Positions 43,589 to 52,449 of a stretch of DNA of 64,000 bases are shown here, one piece after another. The number at the start of each line of letters is the position of its first letter. Position 1 is the first letter of the stretch. The notes under the pieces were generated by a model that was not told the DNA's origin, made no database searches, and saw nothing but the letters and a program-made list of their open reading frames with translations. The position numbers were made by a program, and so were the translations under genes. The DNA comes from an uncultured Planctomycetota bacterium (GTDB lineage: Bacteria; Planctomycetota; Phycisphaerae; UBA1845; Fen-1342): contig CAADGL010000021.1 of the NCBI GenBank assembly GCA_900696525.1, positions 124,001 through 188,000 on the forward strand, written 5' to 3'.

Positions 43589-44557
43589 TCAGCCACGGAC
43601 GCCCGACGCGAGCTGCGGCGCGGCGCCGCTCTCGGAGCGCGACGCCGGCGAGCGCACCAGGGCGTGATACGCGTCCATCAGGTGCCGCGTCATGCCGCCG
43701 ACCTTGCCGTTGCCGACCTCGCGCCGGTCGATCCGCGTAACGGGGATCACCTGCGCGCCCGTGCCCGTCAGGAAGCACTCGTCGGCGGCGTACAGGTCGA
43801 AGCGGACGAGCTCGCGCTCGGCCACTTCGATGCCGGCCTCGCGCGCCAGGCGGATGATCGTGGCCCGCGTGATGCCCTCGAGGATTCCCGCGGACGTCGG
43901 CGGCGTCTGGAGCTGCCCGTTGCGCACGATGAAGACGTTGTCGCCGGTGGCCTCCGCCACGTTGCCCTGGTGATTGAGCATGATCGCCTCGGGCACGTCG
44001 GCGTCGTGGGCCTCAATCTTCGCCAGGATGTTGTTGAGGTAGTTGAGCGACTTGACCTGGGGCGGCATGGCGTTGCAGAGGTTCCGCGTCACCGAGCTGA
44101 TGATGACCGGCATTCCCTTCTGGTACATCTCCTCCGGGTACATCGAGATGGTCGAGGCGATGATGTAGAGCTGGGGCTTCCACGTCCGCCGGGGCGAAAT
44201 GCCGAGCACGCCGACGCCGCGCGTGCAGACCATGCGGATGTAGGCGTCCTTCTCCGGGTGCATGAGGCCGTTGGCTGCCAGCGTCTCCTCCAGCGCGCGT
44301 TCGATCTGCTCGTACGTGTGCGGAATCTGGAGCGAGATCGCCTTGGCCGAGCGGAAGAAACGCTTCAGGTGCGCGTCGCACTCGAAGATCCGCCCGCAGT
44401 AGCTGCGGATGCCCTCGAAGATGCCGTCTCCGTACAGCAGGCCGTGGTCAAAGACTGAGAGCTTGGCTTCCGCCACCGGGACGATTCGCCCGTCGAGCCA
44501 GATCTTGAGGTTGGGGTTCGGGTCGTAGTTCTCGTTTCCGTACCAGGCGCCCGCCAT
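43589..44557 (-). CDS. ilvE: Branched-chain amino acid aminotransferase
   Basis: A 322-residue class IV PLP aminotransferase. Characteristic segments: SVFDHGLLYGDGIFEGIRSY at the N-terminus, PPQVKSLNYLNNILAKIEA carrying the Schiff-base Lys, and the GDNVFIVRNGQL and ATIIRLAREAG phosphate-binding region with TGTGAQVIPV. The pattern favours IlvE over D-amino acid transaminase. ATG at 44557 has GGAGG about 8 nt upstream; the ORF extends 57 codons further without homology. It acts in Val, Leu and Ile synthesis or breakdown. Confidence 0.92.
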   Translation of the reverse strand: MAGAWYGNENYDPNPNLKIWLDGRIVPVAEAKLSVFDHGLLYGDGIFEGIRSYCGRIFECDAHLKRFFRSAKAISLQIPHTYEQIERALEETLAANGLMHPEKDAYIRMVCTRGVGVLGISPRRTWKPQLYIIASTISMYPEEMYQKGMPVIISSVTRNLCNAMPPQVKSLNYLNNILAKIEAHDADVPEAIMLNHQGNVAEATGDNVFIVRNGQLQTPPTSAGILEGITRATIIRLAREAGIEVAERELVRFDLYAADECFLTGTGAQVIPVTRIDRREVGNGKVGGMTRHLMDAYHALVRSPASRSESGAAPQLASGVRG

Positions 44558-44901
44558 GGCCGACCTCCGTTCTCTTTCTCGCGACCACGCCGCGCGGCGC
44601 AGACCGCGACAGCCTCTACGCAAGATGCCGCCACCTGGCCGGCGAGCCCGCTCGCGCGCGATCGACAGCCCGTGCCGCGCGCCGCCGCCGCCGCCGACAC
44701 CTGAGCATAGACCGCGGGCAAAACCCATGCAAGCAAAACCGAACGCCGGGTACTGGTGCAGTTCGATCCGGGCCGCCCGTTGGGAAGCGCTTGAAACGGA
44801 GGACTCTCCGCTTCCTGACGCGCGCGGCTCGGTTCAGTCATCAACCGCTACCCGTACCGAACGCCCCCGGCCGCGACGGCCCAGGCCCGCGGCCGGCGCG
44901 A
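44558..44901. other. Intergenic gap, nothing recognised
   Basis: A 344-nt gap between the aldolase and ilvE, both on the minus strand. The short ORFs lack coding character. No promoter with both elements or intrinsic terminator was seen. Confidence 0.5.
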
Positions 44902-45825
44902 CTACTCCTTGCCGGCGTAGATCGCCATGATGCGCGACAGCATCGTCAGCGCTTCCTTTTTCGGCCGCTGGAACGCGTTGCGCCCGATGATGCTGCCGAA
45001 GCCCCCGCCGTCGCGGATTCCGCGAATCTCCTCGAAGATCGCGGCCTCGTCCTTCGCCGGACCGCCGGAGAAGATCACGATGCGCCGGCCGTCGAAGGCG
45101 CTCTGCACGACGTGGCGGATCCGCTCGGCCAGGGTTCCGACGGCGATCTTCTGCTTCTCGTAGACCTTCTTGGCCTCGGCCTGCTCGATGTGGCTTGTAG
45201 GCGGCTTGACCTTGACGATGTGGGCCCCGAGCTGGCAGGCGATCTGGGCCGCGTAGCAGCAGACGTCGATCGCGGTCTCGCCCTCCTTGCTGAGCCCTTC
45301 GCCGCGCGGGTAGCTCCAGACCACCACCGCCAGCCCGACCGACTTGGCCTCCTCCGCCAGGCCGTTGAGCTGCTCGTACTGGGCCTGGGAGGCGGCCGAG
45401 CCGGGGTAGATCGTGAAGCCGATCGCCGCGCACCCCAGCCGCAGCGCATGCTCGACCGAGGCCGTGATCGCCTGGCTGGGGTTCCTGGTCGCAAACAGCG
45501 AGTCGTTGTTGTTGAGCTTGAGGATCAGCGGCAGCTCGCCCGCGAACGTCCGCGCCCCGGCCTCTAGGAATCCGAGCGGGGCGGCGTACGCATTACAGCC
45601 CGCCTCCAGCGCCAGCTCAAAGTGATAATGCGGGTTGTACCCCGGCGGATTCGGCGCGAAGCTCCGCGCCGGCCCATGCTCGAACCCCTGGTCCACCGGC
45701 AGGATCACGAACCTGCCTGTGTCCCGCAGCGTGCCCGTCCCGATGAGGCGGCGAAGGTTCGCCAGCACGCCGGCGTTGTCTGCTTCGTACCAACTGAGAA
45801 TCTGCTTCACGCGGTCCGGCATCAT
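44902..45825 (-). CDS. Class I fructose-bisphosphate aldolase (FbaB/DhnA type)
   Basis: A 307-residue class I aldolase. Motifs: RFVILPVDQGFEHGP (N-terminal), NNNDSLFATRNPSQAITASVEHALRLG, IYPGSAASQAQYEQL and the Schiff-base region AHIVKVKPPTSHIE (candidate Lys205/207), then GGPAKDEAAIFEEI phosphate-binding segment. This archaeal-type family cleaves fructose 1,6-bisphosphate in glycolysis/gluconeogenesis. The ATG at 45825 is followed by another ATG; GGAG lies 12 nt upstream. No neighbour from the same pathway. Confidence 0.93.
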   Translation of the reverse strand: MMPDRVKQILSWYEADNAGVLANLRRLIGTGTLRDTGRFVILPVDQGFEHGPARSFAPNPPGYNPHYHFELALEAGCNAYAAPLGFLEAGARTFAGELPLILKLNNNDSLFATRNPSQAITASVEHALRLGCAAIGFTIYPGSAASQAQYEQLNGLAEEAKSVGLAVVVWSYPRGEGLSKEGETAIDVCCYAAQIACQLGAHIVKVKPPTSHIEQAEAKKVYEKQKIAVGTLAERIRHVVQSAFDGRRIVIFSGGPAKDEAAIFEEIRGIRDGGGFGSIIGRNAFQRPKKEALTMLSRIMAIYAGKE

Positions 45826-46025
45826 GACGGCGGCTCCCTGAGTCCTGCGCTTCGCGAAGGTCTGCTCTGCGTCAGAAGTCCGTTCGACAACGGAACGTCT
45901 TCGCCCGGGCTCGACGACCCTGCGCGTCCGACAGGCGCGTGCGACCGTCGGCGAAGTGACCGCCGTTCATGCTAACCCCCCGGGGAAACAGCGCCAACGT
46001 GCGCTTGACGTGCTCCGCCCGCAGT

Positions 46026-46667
46026 TCAGCAGCCGTCGATCACCGACAGCACCGCCTTCTCGAGCGCCTCCTCAAGCTCGTCGCTGTGGATGTCCGGGGC
46101 GACCAGGAAGCCGTTGCGGTCGAAGATGAAGAACGTGCCCGGGCCGGCGCGGAAGGCCCCCGTGTCCTGCCAGACGTAGGGCTGCGCCGGGCCATCCAGC
46201 GGCGGACGCCAGGTGGGCCGCCATTGATCTACGAAACGCTCCAGGTTGTCGCCCTTCGGATCGATCAAAACAATGCGGATGTGGTCGCCGAACCGCTCCT
46301 GCATCGCCGACACGCGCTCGATCGCCGCCGAGTACGCGCAGCAGTTCGTGCTCAGCAACCCGGCGACGAGGATGCGGCCGTCCGGGTGGGGCCGCTCTGG
46401 AATCGCCGGCGCTTCGTCGGCGGGTTCTTCCGTCGCGAGCGCGCCCTCGGCGACTGCGTCGGCGCCGACTTCGTCGGCGTCAGGGGGGTGCGCGCCGGCA
46501 ACCTGGGCGCCCGCCAGCTCGCACGGCCCGGCGGCGCCGGCACACGCGCCGTCGGCGGCACTGGTCGTGTGGCACGGAGACATGAGCTGGCACGGGCGAA
46601 TGGGCGACCAGCTCCAGAAGCCGACGATGGCGGCAGCGGCCGATAACAAGAGCACGGCAGACTTCAT
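46026..46667 (-). CDS. Secreted thioredoxin-like protein with adjacent cysteines
   Basis: A 213-residue protein. N-terminal signal or anchor (AVLLLSAAAAIVGFWSW), an acidic linker (DADEVGADAVAEGALATEEPADEAP), then a thioredoxin-like fold: RILVAGLLSTNCCAYSAAIERVSAMQERFGDHIRIVLIDPKGD and GTFFIFDRNGFLVAPDI. The usual CxxC is replaced by CC (STNCCAY), so typical disulfide exchange is unlikely. AAGGAAAGGA precedes the ATG. A 10-bp inverted repeat lies in its 5' region. Function unknown. Confidence 0.65.
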   Translation of the reverse strand: MKSAVLLLSAAAAIVGFWSWSPIRPCQLMSPCHTTSAADGACAGAAGPCELAGAQVAGAHPPDADEVGADAVAEGALATEEPADEAPAIPERPHPDGRILVAGLLSTNCCAYSAAIERVSAMQERFGDHIRIVLIDPKGDNLERFVDQWRPTWRPPLDGPAQPYVWQDTGAFRAGPGTFFIFDRNGFLVAPDIHSDELEEALEKAVLSVIDGC

Positions 46668-46689
46668 GGCATGTTCCTTTCCTTTGGAC

Positions 46690-46722
46690 GGACGTCAGGC
46701 GACAGGTCACGTCCTGACGTCC
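46690..46722. promoter_or_regulatory. Inverted repeat in the leader of the thioredoxin-like gene
   Basis: GGACGTCAGG (46690-46699) and CCTGACGTCC (46713-46722) are perfect 10-bp arms separated by 13 nt, each containing the palindrome GACGTC. It ends 22 nt before the start codon at 46667. It could be an operator dyad or an RNA hairpin in the leader. Confidence 0.55.
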
Positions 46723-47072
46723 AACCTGTTTTGACCTAACCGGTCTGACTTCAGCAGGTCGCCACGCCCGGTTCGACCTCAATCGTGTCCGTGCGCTCGA
46801 CCTCGGCCCGTCTATATCCGTTGTTGCCGGTGGCGGGCGTCCTGCACGACGAAATCTCGTTGCCGGGGGGACCCCCGTCGGCGAACGCCGCGCGCCAGCG
46901 CGTGTGGAAACGTCCAGCGGGCCGCCCGCCGAACCGGCCAGTCGGCGATGGCGCCGGATCTTGCTTTCTTTCTTGCTCGAATGCTTGGCGCGTGCGGTGT
47001 GGCTGTGGTCCAGTGCCAACCCGGCGACACCACTCGCTGGCGCTCGCGGCTCGTGCAGGCGCGCTGCGCGGG
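46723..47072. other. Intergenic gap, nothing coding recognised
   Basis: A 350-nt stretch between two minus-strand genes. Apart from the dispersed repeat at 47031-47054 there is no recognisable gene, terminator or promoter pair. Confidence 0.5.
47031..47054 (+). repeat. Dispersed 24-bp repeat, copy 2
   Basis: Copy of the 28157-28180 sequence with one difference. It begins 19 nt after the stop of the GTPase gene on the minus strand and is intergenic, like the first copy. Confidence 0.7.
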
Positions 47073-48395
47073 TTACCGGCGGAGGCGGGCGCGGAGGATC
47101 TGCTCGAGCGCGGCGCCGGCCGCCGGCTCCAGCTCGTACGTCACGCGCAGCGCGGGCTTGTTGATCTTCAGGACGCGGCCGAGGTCGATCGGCGTGCCGA
47201 TCAGCACGAGATCGCAGTCGGCGCGGTCGATGGTCTGCTCCAGCTCGCGAATCTGCCGCGCGCCGTAGCCCATCGCCGGCAACACGTCCCGGCAATGCGG
47301 GTACTTCTTCAGCGTCTCGACCAGCGAGCCGACCGCGAACGGGCGCGGATCGACCAGCCCCGCCGCGCCAAACCGCCGCGCCGCGAGGGACGCCGCCCCG
47401 TAGGGCATTTCGCCGTGGGTGACGGTCGGGCCGTCCTCGACGGCGAGCACGCGCTGGCCGCGGATGCGCGCCGCGTCGTCGACCGAGACGGGCGAGTCGG
47501 CCTTGATGACCGTGGCGCGCGGGTTGACCGCGGCGACGTTGTGCAGGACCGTGTCGATGCCCTCGGGCGTGGCGGAGCCGATCTTGTTGACGACGACCAC
47601 GTCGGCCATGCGCAGGTTTGTTTCGCCGGGGTAGTAGGCGACTTCGTGGCCGGGGCGATGCGGGTCGGCGACGCAGACCAGCAGGTCCGGGCGGAAGAAG
47701 GGCATGTCGTTGTTGCCGCCGTCCCAGAGAATCACGTCGGCCTCGATCTCCGCCTCTGAGAGGATGCGGGCGTAGTCGATGCCGGCGAAGACGAGGTTCC
47801 CGGCGCGGATGTGCGGCTCGTATTCCTCGCGCTCCTCGATCGTGCACTCGTGCCGGTCGAGGTCGTCGAGCGTCGCAAACCGCTGACAGGCCTGCCGCGA
47901 CAGGTCGCCGTAGGGCATCGGGTGGCGCACGGCGGCGACGCGGTAGTGGAGCTTTCGCAGCGCGGCGGCGACGGCGCGTGAGGTCTGGCTCTTCCCGCAG
48001 CCGGTTCGTACGGCACAGACGGCCACAACGGGGCGGCGGCTGGTGAGCATGGTGGAGGCCGGGCCGAGGAGCACGAAATCGGCCCCGCATGAGAGCACGA
48101 GCGACGCCTTGTGCATGACCTCGACGTGCGGGAGGTCGGAATAGGCCAGCGTGCAGACATCGGCGCGCAGCTCGCGGATCAGCTCGGGCAGGCGCTCCTC
48201 GGGGTAAATGCGGATGCCGTCGGGATAGCGCGGGCCGGCGAGTTCCGGGGGATAGACGCGGCCGGCGATATCCGGGATCTGGTTGGCGGTGAAGGCCACG
48301 ACCTCGTGGGCCGGGTCGTCGCGCCAGCGGACGTTGAAGTCGTGGAAATCACGGCCGGCGGCGCCGAGGATGATCAGGCGGCGTGGCGCGGACAT
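47073..48395 (-). CDS. COG2403-type predicted GTPase (cyclic 2,3-diphosphoglycerate synthetase-like)
   Basis: A 440-residue protein. The N-terminus LIILGAAGRDFHDFNVRWRDDPAHEVVAFTANQIPDIAGR is typical of the COG2403/cyclic 2,3-diphosphoglycerate synthetase-like family. The P-loop is AVRTGCGKSQTSR (131-141) and nucleotide-base residues may be in VVVNKIGSA. Characterised archaeal relatives make cyclic 2,3-diphosphoglycerate; bacterial homologues have no established role. GGGAGG lies 6 nt before the ATG. No sugar-phosphate partner gene is close. Confidence 0.82.
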   Translation of the reverse strand: MSAPRRLIILGAAGRDFHDFNVRWRDDPAHEVVAFTANQIPDIAGRVYPPELAGPRYPDGIRIYPEERLPELIRELRADVCTLAYSDLPHVEVMHKASLVLSCGADFVLLGPASTMLTSRRPVVAVCAVRTGCGKSQTSRAVAAALRKLHYRVAAVRHPMPYGDLSRQACQRFATLDDLDRHECTIEEREEYEPHIRAGNLVFAGIDYARILSEAEIEADVILWDGGNNDMPFFRPDLLVCVADPHRPGHEVAYYPGETNLRMADVVVVNKIGSATPEGIDTVLHNVAAVNPRATVIKADSPVSVDDAARIRGQRVLAVEDGPTVTHGEMPYGAASLAARRFGAAGLVDPRPFAVGSLVETLKKYPHCRDVLPAMGYGARQIRELEQTIDRADCDLVLIGTPIDLGRVLKINKPALRVTYELEPAAGAALEQILRARLRR

Positions 48396-48534
48396 GGACG
48401 ACCTCCCGTTGTGTGTCGCGGCTGGAACCGGTCCCGGCTCCGTGAGCCTGGCGCCGCTCGCGACCCTGCCGCCCCGGGTGGCGCGGCGGGCTGGGGCGGG
48501 TGCGGCTGGGATGATATCGGCTCATTCGAATGCC

Positions 48535-48563
48535 TTGTCCTGTCAGTTGTGAACTACTAGCAT
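48535..48563 (+). promoter_or_regulatory. Candidate promoter for three small membrane-protein genes
   Basis: TTGTCC (4/6), 17-nt spacer, TAGCAT (4/6) at 48558-48563. It would give a leader of about 35 nt before the ATG at 48603. Moderate consensus only. Confidence 0.4.
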
Positions 48564-48602
48564 AGCAGGGCGATGGGCAATCCGCCGGCCAAGGAGCCCC
48601 GA

Positions 48603-48827
48603 ATGCGCCGTTTCTCGTCCTTTCTGCGCTGCCTGGCGGCGGCGCTCGTGTGCACGGCCCTGATCGCCCCGCCCGCCTTCGCGGACGACGAGGAGAAGCC
48701 GCCCCCGTACGACGTTTCCGCGCTGAAGCGCGAGCGGCAGTGGGTGCCCTGGGTGGCGGCCTTCCTGTTCGCAGCGGGGGTGATCGGGATCGCGTTCAAG
48801 AACCCTCACCGCACGCACCTGGACTGA
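48603..48827 (+). CDS. Small exported single-span membrane protein
   Basis: A 74-residue protein with signal peptide MRRFSSFLRCLAAALVCTALIAPPAFA, an acidic linker (DDEEKPPPYD), and one C-terminal transmembrane helix (RQWVPWVAAFLFAAGVIGIAF). AAGGAG precedes ATG 48603; ATG 48573 is a weaker alternative. It begins a run of three short genes on the same strand. No family recognised. Confidence 0.65.
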   Translation: MRRFSSFLRCLAAALVCTALIAPPAFADDEEKPPPYDVSALKRERQWVPWVAAFLFAAGVIGIAFKNPHRTHLD

Positions 48828-48879
48828 CCGCCGGACCAAGCGCGGCGCCGGCGCTGGCCGGTCCCGCCGGAGTGGCCGC

Positions 48880-49170
48880 ATGACCAAGAACGCCTGCATC
48901 TCGATGTTGATATGCCTGAACCTGGCGCTGCTGGCCGGGATCGTGCTGTGCACGTACTCGCCGCCGGCGGCGCAGGCGCAGGCGACGGGCCTGGCGGGCA
49001 ACTACGTGATGGTTGCGGGCGAGATCCGTGACCAGTTCGACGCGTTGTACGTGATTGACATGCGCGTGCGGGTCCTGCACGCGTTCATGTACGACCGCGG
49101 ACAGAAGCGGATGTTCCTGGCGGACTCGCGCGACCTCGAGCGCGACATGCGCAGCAATCGTGGAGGCTGA
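48880..49170 (+). CDS. Small membrane-anchored protein, tandem paralogue A
   Basis: A 96-residue protein: one N-terminal helix (ISMLICLNLALLAGIVLCTYS), then a small beta domain (GNYVMVAGEIRDQFDALYVIDMRVRVLHAFMYDRGQKRMFLADSRDL). The domain has the same pattern of short strands and a 'DxxxxR(M/I)' turn as the next protein, so the two look like tandem paralogues. No family recognised. It begins 52 nt after the previous gene. Confidence 0.65.
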   Translation: MTKNACISMLICLNLALLAGIVLCTYSPPAAQAQATGLAGNYVMVAGEIRDQFDALYVIDMRVRVLHAFMYDRGQKRMFLADSRDLERDMRSNRGG

Positions 49171-49174
49171 AGCG

Positions 49175-49513
49175 ATGCAAGACGCCCACTCGACCCGGGC
49201 CGCGCAACCCGTGAGCCTGGACGCGCGCACCTTCGCGATCGGGGTGCTGAGCGTGACGGCAACCGTGCTCTTCGTCGGGCTGCTGATGCTGGCGTCCACG
49301 CCCCGCACCGCGCACGGCATCGGCATGGTGGACCGCGCCGGCGACTACATCGTCGTCACGCAGCAGATCAGCAATTCGCTCGAGGGGATCGTCGTGCTCG
49401 ACGCGGCGGCGAAGCGGATGAACATCTACGCCCTGGACGCGAACACGAAGCGCATCGGCCTCATCGAGCAGAACGTCCGGCTCGACCAGTTGCCGGGGGC
49501 GCGCCAACCGTGA
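49175..49513 (+). CDS. Small membrane-anchored protein, tandem paralogue B
   Basis: A 112-residue protein. An N-terminal soluble tail, one transmembrane helix (FAIGVLSVTATVLFVGLLMLA), then GDYIVVTQQISNSLEGIVVLDAAAKRMNIYALDANTKRIGLIEQNVRL, aligning with the domain of the preceding protein. It begins 4 nt after that gene's stop, with GGAGG upstream. Probably cotranscribed; both could assemble together. Function unknown. Confidence 0.65.
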   Translation: MQDAHSTRAAQPVSLDARTFAIGVLSVTATVLFVGLLMLASTPRTAHGIGMVDRAGDYIVVTQQISNSLEGIVVLDAAAKRMNIYALDANTKRIGLIEQNVRLDQLPGARQP

Positions 49514-49534
49514 GCCGCCGCCCGCCGGCGCCGC

Positions 49535-51199
49535 TCAGCGGACGCGCTGCATGACGACTTTCACATCCTGGGCATCCGTCGGCGCGACGGTGTAGTGCGC
49601 GCTCTGCGCCATGTGCAGCCGGATGAAGAAACGCCGCCCCTCCGGCGAATCCAGCGCCTCCGCGAACACTTTCGGAAAGACCGCCAGGTAATCGGCACGC
49701 TGCTCCTGCATGAACTGCCGCAGCTCGGTCGCCGAACGTACGATACGGATCAGCCGCGGTTTGTCGAGCGCCAGCGGGTGATAGTTCAGCCCGATCAGGT
49801 CGATCGTCCGCCGCCCGCCGAAGTAGCAGATCGCCCCCGCGTCGTTCACCACCACCACCGCTCCGGGGGGCGTGTTGGCCGCGATCCAGCGTCCGACCGC
49901 GACCTGCACTTCCTCGATGTTCTGGCAGTTCCAGGCGTACGCCTCGCGCGCCGCGGGCAGGTCGAGCGGCAGGCGCCAGAGCAGCCCCGCGGCCAACGCG
50001 CCGCCGGCCAGCGCGCCCGTCAGTTTCCCGACGCGCCCGGAGGCGAGCTGCCGGCTGAGGAGCTCGCACGCCACGGCGACCGGTACGTAGAGCAGCGGAG
50101 CCACCGGCAGCACGTATCGAAGCCAGTAGAAGTACGCGGCGCTTCCCGGTGGGAAGTCGCGGGTCAGGGCCAGTCCCGCGACCATCACCCACGGTCCGGC
50201 CAGCACGGCGAGAGTCGCGTCTGAGCGCCAACGCTGCGCAAGCACCGCGGCGGCGATCCAGAGGGCGGCGGCGGGAACAAGAAACGGCAGCGGCAGCCAC
50301 AGGAACATCTCGCGCAGGCGGTCCACGGGACCGTGGTCCTGCTGCATGAGGCTGAATTTCGCGTAGAACGTGTTGGGCAACGGGTGGCCCGAGACCGCCA
50401 GGCAGTACGCCGCCCACAGCGCGAGCAGCACGACCGTGGGCGCTGCAAGCCAAGCCAGGCGCATGAGGCGTCCGGCGCCGCCGGGCCCGGAGAACAGCGC
50501 CGCCGCGGCGATAGCGCAGCCGACGAGCAGCACGAGTTCAGGGCGGGTGATGACAGCGAGTCCCAGGAGCAGCCCGGCCGCGCGGTGGCGCTCGAGCCGC
50601 AGGGCGCGCAGGCCCCAGGCGCTCAGCGCCGCGGCCAGGCTCACTTCCATTCCCGAGAGCTGCGCGAAGACCAGGCCGGGCGTGAGCACGGTCAGAAGCC
50701 CGGCGACCAGCGGACCGAGCACGCCGCCGGCCAATGCGCGCGTCAGCTCATAGACGCCGAGCGTCAGGGCGATGCCGCTCAGCAGGCACAGCAGCTTGAG
50801 CGCGACGGCCACGGGCAGCCCGCTGAAGTCCGAGATCAGGACGGCAACGGCGGCGACGACCGCCCACAGCGGGCTGGTGAATCCGGCTTCGAGCTGGCCG
50901 ACGTTGTAGTAGGGCAACCCGTGGTGGGCCAGCGACCGGCCGTAGACCAGGTGAATCCACGCGTCGTCCAGCGGCAGTCCGCTCCAGGCGGCGTCGGTGC
51001 CGGGCGCCCGGGCGGAAAGGAACCACGCGGCAAGACACGCCTGAAGCACGAGAAGGGTCGCGAGCGCGGCGGCATGCGTCATTCGCCCGCGCGCGGACCC
51101 GACTTGGGCGTCGCGAGGAGGCGACGAAGCGGGCGAAGGCGCCGGCCCAGCGCGTTCCGCCGGGTGCGGCTGGTGCTCTTGCTCTTGGCGCCTGGACAT
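49535..51199 (-). CDS. GT-C-type membrane glycosyltransferase
   Basis: A 554-residue protein with about 10-12 predicted transmembrane helices. The first extracytoplasmic loop carries LPLDDAWIHLVYGRSLAHHGLPYYN, matching the acidic-pair signature of GT-C enzymes (ArnT/PMT-like) that use polyprenyl-phosphate sugars. A soluble C-terminal domain follows the last helix. The start at 51199 gives a proline-rich cytoplasmic tail; ATG 51082 would begin at the first helix. It lies 13 nt downstream of the ROK kinase gene, suggesting an operon for sugar transfer. Confidence 0.75.
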   Translation of the reverse strand: MSRRQEQEHQPHPAERAGPAPSPASSPPRDAQVGSARGRMTHAAALATLLVLQACLAAWFLSARAPGTDAAWSGLPLDDAWIHLVYGRSLAHHGLPYYNVGQLEAGFTSPLWAVVAAVAVLISDFSGLPVAVALKLLCLLSGIALTLGVYELTRALAGGVLGPLVAGLLTVLTPGLVFAQLSGMEVSLAAALSAWGLRALRLERHRAAGLLLGLAVITRPELVLLVGCAIAAAALFSGPGGAGRLMRLAWLAAPTVVLLALWAAYCLAVSGHPLPNTFYAKFSLMQQDHGPVDRLREMFLWLPLPFLVPAAALWIAAAVLAQRWRSDATLAVLAGPWVMVAGLALTRDFPPGSAAYFYWLRYVLPVAPLLYVPVAVACELLSRQLASGRVGKLTGALAGGALAAGLLWRLPLDLPAAREAYAWNCQNIEEVQVAVGRWIAANTPPGAVVVVNDAGAICYFGGRRTIDLIGLNYHPLALDKPRLIRIVRSATELRQFMQEQRADYLAVFPKVFAEALDSPEGRRFFIRLHMAQSAHYTVAPTDAQDVKVVMQRVR

Positions 51200-51212
51200 C
51201 TGGCGCGGCAGT

Positions 51213-52184
51213 TTACCCGAACTCCGACCGCGCCAGGGCCGCCGCCCCGATCAGCCCGGCGTTTCCGCCGAGCGTGGCGAAGTCGATGCGCATGCGGTTG
51301 GGCGTGATGCGCCAGTGGAGCCCGTCGTAATGCCTGCGAACGGGCGTCATGAGCGCGTCGCCGGCGTTGATGAGTCCGCCGGCGAGCACGACCTGCTGCG
51401 GGTCGAAGGTCTGCTTGATGTTCACGCACGCCAGGGCCAGGTAGTAGCAGGTCTCGTCCCAGATCCGCCGGGCGAGGGCGTCGCCCTGCGCCGCGGCGCG
51501 CTCGACGGCCTCGGCCGTGACCGCCTCGGCCGTCCCCCGCGCGCCGCCGAGCGGCGCCAGGGTCGATTCCTCGCCGGCGGCGATGGCCTCGGCGGCGCGC
51601 TGGCCGACGGCGCTGGCGGAGGCGTAGCGTTCGAGGCAGCCGCGCTGACCGCAGGGACAGGGACGGCCACCGGGAACCACGATCGTGTGCCCGATCTCGC
51701 CGGCGGCGTCGTAGCTGCCGCGCCAGAGTCTGCCGCCAAGCACAATCCCCGAGCCCACGCCCGTGCCCAGCGTCAGCATGACGATGTCCTGCATCTGGCG
51801 ACCCGCGCCGGCGACGAGTTCGCCGAAGCAGGCGGCGTTGGCGTCGTTCTCGAGCGAGACGGGCAGGCCGGTGGCCCCGGAAAGCCGGTCGCGCACGGGC
51901 GCGTTCTCCCAGCCGGGCATGTTGGGCGCGCTGAAGACGATTCCTCGGTGATGCGAAAGTGGCCCCGGAACGCCGATGCCGATGGCGCGGACGGCGGTGC
52001 GCATGAGGCCCGCATCGGCGAGCAGATCGCTCACAAGTTGAACAAGCCGGGCCAGAACGTGCTCGAAGCCGCGATCGGCCTGGGTGTCGACCTCGCGGCG
52101 GGCCAGAACTGCGCCGCCGTCGGCCACGACGCCGGCCTTGATATTGGTGCCGCCGAGGTCGATGCCGATCCAGTTGTCCGCCAT
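51213..52184 (-). CDS. ROK-family glucokinase-like sugar kinase
   Basis: A 323-residue ATP-dependent sugar kinase. N-terminal ATP motif WIGIDLGGTNIKAG, EIGH metal-proximal motif and the ROK zinc motif CPCGQRGC are visible. Conserved GIGVPGP and TLGTGVGSG segments match bacterial glucokinases. ATG at 52184 is chosen for the family N-terminus and AGGAG upstream; the 47-codon ORF extension has no homology. It acts early in glycolysis or in sugar activation for the downstream glycosyltransferase. Confidence 0.9.
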   Translation of the reverse strand: MADNWIGIDLGGTNIKAGVVADGGAVLARREVDTQADRGFEHVLARLVQLVSDLLADAGLMRTAVRAIGIGVPGPLSHHRGIVFSAPNMPGWENAPVRDRLSGATGLPVSLENDANAACFGELVAGAGRQMQDIVMLTLGTGVGSGIVLGGRLWRGSYDAAGEIGHTIVVPGGRPCPCGQRGCLERYASASAVGQRAAEAIAAGEESTLAPLGGARGTAEAVTAEAVERAAAQGDALARRIWDETCYYLALACVNIKQTFDPQQVVLAGGLINAGDALMTPVRRHYDGLHWRITPNRMRIDFATLGGNAGLIGAAALARSEFG

Positions 52185-52449
52185 GGACGCTCCTGACCCG
52201 GAAGGCAACGGGCTGTCGTCGGCACACACTAGCCCGCGTCGCCGAAGCGCGTCAAATCGCGCAGCTCCGCGGAAAACCGCCGGAACGCAAGAATCCGCCG
52301 CGACGCTCGTTTGTCCTGGTGCCATTGCTCGGAGCGCCGGGGGTCACCGGCATCACAGTGACTTTGCTCGACTGGGCCACAGCGCGTTGAGCCGGCCAGA
52401 TAGCAACGACTGGCGACCGACGTGGGGCCTCAGTAGAAGGAGACCGACT

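Noticed and set aside
40296-43778. 1160-codon minus-strand ORF opposite the protease and PhoH genes
   Set aside because: It covers three plus-strand genes with catalytic motifs and has biased His/Arg/Val composition without domain structure.
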